From Candidatus Onthovicinus excrementipullorum (GTDB lineage: Bacteria; Bacillota; Clostridia; Oscillospirales; Acutalibacteraceae): 36,689 bases of DNA. The stretch is from the NCBI GenBank assembly GCA_018712345.1, contig DVHG01000027.1:1-36689 (forward strand). The letters are read 5' to 3'. The position numbers and the translations under genes are program-made. Below, in pieces: positions 32,895 through 36,689 of the stretch. The notes under the pieces are model-generated. The model searched no databases and was not told the DNA's origin. It worked only from the letters and a program-made list of their open reading frames with translations. The stretch's first letter is position 1, and each line of letters starts with the position of its first letter.

Positions 32895-34436
32895 TTGAGC
32901 GACGTATTGACGGCGCATGAAACTGCCATTGAATTAAAAGGAATTACAAAAACGTTCGGCGCGGTCGTCGCCAACGATAACATCGATCTGGACGTCAAGA
33001 AGGGCGAGATCCTCGCCCTTCTTGGCGAGAACGGATCCGGAAAAACCACACTGATGAATATGCTGTCGGGGATCTATCGCCCCGACAGCGGTTCTATTTA
33101 TATCGACGGTGCGGAGGCTGTTATCAACTCCCCCAAGGATGCCGCAAAGCTCGGCATCGGTATGATTCACCAGCATTTCAAGCTGGTGGAGGCCCTGACA
33201 GCACGGGATAATGTCGTCATGGGAACCAAGACGGACCGCCGCCTGAATAAAAAGGCGCTCTCCGCCAAGATCCAGAAAATTTCCGTTCGGTTTGGCCTGT
33301 CCGTAGATCCGGATAAGATGATCTGCGACATGTCCGTCGGCGAAAAGCAGACGGTCGAGATCCTCAAGGTGCTCTACCGCGGGGCGAGGATTCTGATCCT
33401 CGACGAGCCGACGGCCGTGCTCACCCCACAGGAGACAGAGCGCCTGTTTGCCATCCTGCGGAAAATGAAAGAGGACGGCTGTGCCGTTATTATCATCACC
33501 CACAAGCTCAATGAAGTCCTTGAGATCAGCGACCGCGTAACGATCCTGCGCAGAGGCCGGAGCATTGAGACGGTGCATACCGCTGAGGTGGACGCGTATC
33601 GGCTGACGGAACTGATGGTGGGCCATGCTGTTGACCTCTCCATTGAACGGCCCGTTACGGAGAAGGTGCAGGGCCTGCTGAAAGTGCAGCACCTCACTGT
33701 GGCGAACAGCGAGGGGTACAATGCGTTGGAGGATGTGAGCTTCGATCTGGCCGGTGGAGAGATCCTCGGCGTGGCCGGTGTGGCCAACAGCGGCCAACGG
33801 GAGCTGTGCGAGACGATCGCCGGGCTGATGAAGACAAAGGACGGCGCAATCTACTACCGGAATGAGAATATCGTGGGCAAATCCCCCGCCGATATCATCA
33901 AGGCCGGAATCAGCATGAGTTTTATCCCGGAGGATCGGCTTGGCATGGGTCTGGTGGCCTCAATGGGGATGGCGGACAATATGCTCCTGAAATCATACAA
34001 GCAGGGCAAGGGCCCCTTCCTGGATAAAAAACCATCCCGCGAGCTCGCCAAGGCCCTGATCGGAAAGCTCGATATCTCCACGCCGGGCATCAACACACCG
34101 GTGCGGATGCTTTCGGGCGGCAACGTGCAGAAGGTACTGCTTGGGCGTGAGATTGAATCAAATCCCAGCCTTTTGATCACGGCATACCCGGTCCGTGGGC
34201 TGGATATCAACTCCTCCTTCACGATCTACAATCTCCTCAATGAGCAAAAGAAAAAGGGCGTAGCCGTCCTCTTCATCGGCGAGGATCTGGACGTGCTGCT
34301 GGAGCTGTGTGACCGGATCATGGTCCTGTGTCACGGACGGGTGACAGGGATCGTAGAGGCACAGAAGGTCACCAAAAATGATCTTGGCCTGCTGATGGCC
34401 GGCGAAACGCTCAATGAAAGGGAGGAGGACGCATAA
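32895..34436 (+). CDS. Nucleoside ABC importer, double ATP-binding protein
   Basis: The 513-residue product has two ATP-binding-cassette domains in one chain, as in Bacillus NupO and other sugar/nucleoside CUT2-type importers. The first (10-250) has Walker A GENGSGKT at 44-51, signature MSVGEKQTVEI and Walker B ILILDEPTAVLTP. The second has the degenerate Walker A (GVANSGQRE) and signature MLSGGNVQKVLLG with LLITAYPVRGLD in place of the usual Walker B Glu; loss of catalysis in the second site is normal for this family. The start was placed at TTG (32895), with AGGTGAT six bases upstream; a GTG at 32886 is also in frame. Its stop overlaps the next start (TAATG). Confidence 0.93.
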   Translation: MSDVLTAHETAIELKGITKTFGAVVANDNIDLDVKKGEILALLGENGSGKTTLMNMLSGIYRPDSGSIYIDGAEAVINSPKDAAKLGIGMIHQHFKLVEALTARDNVVMGTKTDRRLNKKALSAKIQKISVRFGLSVDPDKMICDMSVGEKQTVEILKVLYRGARILILDEPTAVLTPQETERLFAILRKMKEDGCAVIIITHKLNEVLEISDRVTILRRGRSIETVHTAEVDAYRLTELMVGHAVDLSIERPVTEKVQGLLKVQHLTVANSEGYNALEDVSFDLAGGEILGVAGVANSGQRELCETIAGLMKTKDGAIYYRNENIVGKSPADIIKAGISMSFIPEDRLGMGLVASMGMADNMLLKSYKQGKGPFLDKKPSRELAKALIGKLDISTPGINTPVRMLSGGNVQKVLLGREIESNPSLLITAYPVRGLDINSSFTIYNLLNEQKKKGVAVLFIGEDLDVLLELCDRIMVLCHGRVTGIVEAQKVTKNDLGLLMAGETLNEREEDA

Positions 34437-35545
34437 TGGCAGACAAGACGACTTTGGCGGCTCACCGCGCAGAGCACCGCCAGCCGCTTGTGCGCGTGGT
34501 ACGGAAAAACGATATGCCCGCCTATAAATCCACGCTGCTGAGGATCGGCGCCTTTGTGGTGGCGCTGGTCGCGGGCGGACTCTTTATCCTGTGCATCGGG
34601 CAGAATCCATTTGACGTGTACGGCACTATTCTCAATGGATCGTTCCGCACGTCCATGGCCATACAGGCCACCGTTAAAATTGCCGTCCCCCTGCTGATCT
34701 GTTCCCTGGGACTCACCTTTGCTTTCAAAATGAACTTCTGGAACATCGGCGCGGAGGGGCAGCTGATCATGGGCGCCATCTGTGCAACGCCGATCGCCCT
34801 CTATCTGGACGGGCTGCCCCGGCCGCTTGTGCTGATCCTGATGGTCCTTGCGGGAATGATCGGGGGCGGCATCTGGGCGCTGATTCCGGCGATCTTCAAG
34901 GTCCGCTTCGGCACGAATGAGACACTCTTCACCTTGATGCTCAACTATATCGCCCTGTACATGATCATGTACTTCCGTGAGGGGCCGTGGCGCGATCCGA
35001 ACACACCGGCCTATCCGCAGATCAAGTATTTCTCCCAAAATGCGCGCCTGTATGAGGTGCTCGGCGTACATATAGGGTGGATCATTGCGCTCGTCCTCGT
35101 GATCCTCGTGTATATCTACCTGAATAAAACCAAGCAGGGGTATGAGATCAGCGTCGTGGGTGAGAGCCAGGCCACAGCGCGCTACGCAGGCATGAATGTG
35201 GGCAGGATCGTAATCCGCACCATGTTCATCAGCGGCGCCGTGTGCGGGCTGGCTGGCGTTATCCAGATTTCCGGTGCTGACTATACGCTGGCTGATTCCG
35301 TCGCGGGCGGCGTAGGCTTTACAGCGATCATCGTGGCATGGATCTCCCGGCTGAATCCTTTTGTGATCACACTGGTCTCCGCACTGTTCGCCATCCTGGA
35401 AAAGGGATGCAGCGTCATGCAGTCCACCTTCCAGATCTCCACCACGGCATCCGAGGTGCTTCAGGGCGTCATCCTGTTCTTTATTCTCGGATTTGAATTC
35501 TTCACCCGGTACGCCCTGGTGTTCAGAAAGAGAGGCGGTAAATAA
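34436..35545 (+). CDS. Nucleoside ABC importer, permease
   Basis: The 369-residue product is a membrane subunit of the BPD_transp_2 family (NupP-like), with about nine to ten helices after a 40-residue cytoplasmic start. Motif strings include FAFKMNFWNIGAEGQLIMGA near residue 97 and GYEISVVGESQATARYAGMN near 238, the cytoplasmic EAA-like loop that meets the ATPase. The ATG overlaps the stop of the ATPase gene by one base and the next permease overlaps in the same way, so the three are translationally coupled. It pairs with the second permease to form the channel. Confidence 0.92.
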   Translation: MADKTTLAAHRAEHRQPLVRVVRKNDMPAYKSTLLRIGAFVVALVAGGLFILCIGQNPFDVYGTILNGSFRTSMAIQATVKIAVPLLICSLGLTFAFKMNFWNIGAEGQLIMGAICATPIALYLDGLPRPLVLILMVLAGMIGGGIWALIPAIFKVRFGTNETLFTLMLNYIALYMIMYFREGPWRDPNTPAYPQIKYFSQNARLYEVLGVHIGWIIALVLVILVYIYLNKTKQGYEISVVGESQATARYAGMNVGRIVIRTMFISGAVCGLAGVIQISGADYTLADSVAGGVGFTAIIVAWISRLNPFVITLVSALFAILEKGCSVMQSTFQISTTASEVLQGVILFFILGFEFFTRYALVFRKRGGK

Positions 35546-36498
35546 TGGATATGCTCATAAAATTTCTGGCGGCGGCAATCGTCTCCGGAACCCCGTTACT
35601 CTTTGGCACCCTTGGTGAGATCCTTACGGAAAAGGCCGGGCATTTGAATCTGGGCGTGGAGGGAATGATGGCGATGGGCGCCATCGCCGGATTCTATGTG
35701 GGGTATAAGACGAGCAATGTGCTGCTCTCGCTGTTGACCGCTTTTGCAGCCGGTGTACTCTGCGCGCTGATTTACGCCTTCCTGACGATCACGCTCAAGG
35801 CGACGCACAACGTCACAGGACTGACCCTGACAATCTTTGGCAGCGGCCTGTCCAGCTTTATCGCCTTTGCAATGATCAAGGGTGCGGAGAACGGCGTGCC
35901 GGTGCTCGAATCAAGCTTCACCCGTTCGCTCTCAGATATCCATATTCCCTTCCTGAGTGATATTCCCGTAATCGGTGAGCTGCTGTTCCAGTACAACCCG
36001 CTTGTCTATCTCGGGATTGTGATGGCCGTTGTAATGGCGCTCTACATGAAGCGCACGCGCGCCGGCCTGAACCTGACCGCCGTGGGTGAAAATCCGGCTG
36101 CGGCAGATGCGGCCGGGATCAATGTCACGCTTGTCAAGTACATCCACGTCCTGATCGGCGGCGGAATCTGCGGCCTGGGCGGCGCGTACATGTCCCTGAC
36201 GATCGGCAACGGGAGCTGGGTAAACAATATCGTCAACGGGTACGGATGGATCGCCGTGGCACTCGTCATCTTTGCGAGCTGGAATCCGGCCAAAGCTATC
36301 GGCGGCGCGTTTGTCTTTGGCGCGTTCAGCGTGATCCGTTATTACATCCCCAGCGGCATTAATCTGCCGACAGCCTTTTACAATATGCTGCCGTTCCTGG
36401 TGACGGCGATCGTTCTGGTTATCAGCTCCGTGCGCAAAAAGAAAAAGCACGTGGAGCCGGCGGCAATCGGTGCAATCTACTTCCGCGAGGAGCGGTAA
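35545..36498 (+). CDS. Nucleoside ABC importer, permease
   Basis: The 317-residue product is the second BPD_transp_2-family permease (NupQ-like), with about nine helices. Key strings are LGEILTEKAGHLNLGVEGMM near residue 26 and RAGLNLTAVGENPAAADAAG near 178, the coupling loop. It begins on the last base of the first permease's stop codon and is followed by a hairpin terminator. The C-terminal tail (SVRKKKKHVEPAAIGAIYF) is longer than the typical ~305 residues and slightly basic. Together with the previous three genes it completes a purine nucleoside importer. Confidence 0.92.
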   Translation: MDMLIKFLAAAIVSGTPLLFGTLGEILTEKAGHLNLGVEGMMAMGAIAGFYVGYKTSNVLLSLLTAFAAGVLCALIYAFLTITLKATHNVTGLTLTIFGSGLSSFIAFAMIKGAENGVPVLESSFTRSLSDIHIPFLSDIPVIGELLFQYNPLVYLGIVMAVVMALYMKRTRAGLNLTAVGENPAAADAAGINVTLVKYIHVLIGGGICGLGGAYMSLTIGNGSWVNNIVNGYGWIAVALVIFASWNPAKAIGGAFVFGAFSVIRYYIPSGINLPTAFYNMLPFLVTAIVLVISSVRKKKKHVEPAAIGAIYFREER

Positions 36499-36523
36499 AA
36501 CACCACTTATATTGTTAATTACA

Positions 36524-36556
36524 CCGGCCGGAATACAGCATTCCGGCCGGATCTTT
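36524..36556 (+). terminator. Terminator of the purine salvage operon
   Basis: An 11-bp perfect stem CCGGCCGGAAT / ATTCCGGCCGG (36524-36534, 36540-36550) with a 5-base loop is followed by ATCTTTAT. It lies 25 bp after the last permease gene. The T-run is short. Confidence 0.75.
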
Positions 36557-36565
36557 ATAAAATCA

Positions 36566-36689
36566 AAACCACCAGTTCAACTGGAGGTTTGACTAGCCCC
36601 TATAAGGGGCAATTACGGACTTAGCCCCTAGAAGGGGCTCTGAAAGCTTGACACCGCATTACCATCTCAGGCAGCCGCTCACGTGCGGC
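36566..36689. mobile_element. Cluster of four hairpins, possible IS200/IS605-type element end
   Basis: Four inverted repeats lie within 124 bases. They are AAACCA-CCAGTT-C-AACTGG-AGGTTT (36566-36590), GCCCCT-ATA-AGGGGC (36596-36610), AGCCCCT-AGA-AGGGGCT (36623-36639) and GCCGC-TCACGT-GCGGC (36674-36689). The second and third are near-identical direct repeats about 28 bases apart. Subterminal hairpins of this sort are typical of IS200/IS605 ends and of TnpB-associated guide RNAs, but no transposase is in view because the window stops here. A structured RNA leader or a dispersed REP-like unit is the alternative. The boundary is uncertain. Confidence 0.4.

Noticed and set aside
36596-36639. CRISPR array from the repeated AGCCCCTA..AGGGGC units
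   Set aside because: Only two copies, each itself a hairpin, with a gap of about 12 bases; no cas genes.

Overview
The window looks like a chromosomal segment of an anaerobic, GC-rich low-branching Firmicute, most likely a gut clostridium of the Oscillospirales type. The reasons are class III (oxygen-sensitive) ribonucleotide reductase genes, T-box control of amino-acid synthesis, sigma-A promoters of TTGACA/TATAAT type, strong Shine-Dalgarno sites, and the mix of Bacillus/Clostridium families. This placement is an inference from gene content; no marker gene such as rRNA is present. Most of the window is ordinary chromosome. Only the last ~120 bp look mobile or repetitive.

Layout. 1-2.2 kb: a TspO/MBR membrane protein (-) and a CapA-like lipoprotein (+). 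2.2-5.4 kb: the anaerobic ribonucleotide reductase operon on the minus strand (large subunit NrdD, a 58-residue separate protein carrying the glycyl-radical segment, and the activase NrdG), behind a sigma-A promoter covered by NrdR-box-like sites. 5.6-9.0 kb: a probable minus-strand operon of phosphoglucomutase, a 34-residue membrane peptide, a DUF2238/YjdF-like membrane protein and an XRE regulator. 9.2-12.3 kb: YifB/ComM-type ATPase (+) and a membrane-anchored GH25 lysozyme (-). 12.3-17.9 kb: branched-chain amino acid genes on the minus strand. An apparently isoleucine-specific T-box precedes ilvB and cimA, followed by leuC and leuD, which points to threonine-independent isoleucine synthesis through citramalate. 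17.9-19.4 kb: a D-Ala-D-Ala carboxypeptidase.

19.5-26.8 kb (+): a small phosphoesterase; a four-gene cassette of zinc-ribbon, SPFH and TPM proteins related to the Bacillus subtilis ydjGHI genes but without the pspA-like ydjF; a cation diffusion facilitator whose 3' end overlaps a membrane-anchored metallophosphoesterase. 27-30.8 kb (-): a two-component system (OmpR-type regulator plus histidine kinase) followed by an HtrA-like protease with direct repeats in front of it. 31-36.5 kb (+): a purine salvage operon with xanthine phosphoribosyltransferase, a BMP-family lipoprotein, a double ATPase and two permeases. 36.5-36.7 kb: a terminator and then four closely packed hairpins that may be the edge of an IS200/IS605-type element running off the window.

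The most interesting item is the ribonucleotide reductase. The segment that in Escherichia coli NrdD carries the catalytic glycyl radical is encoded here by its own short gene between nrdD and nrdG. The SPFH/zinc-ribbon/TPM cassette and the terminal hairpin array come next.
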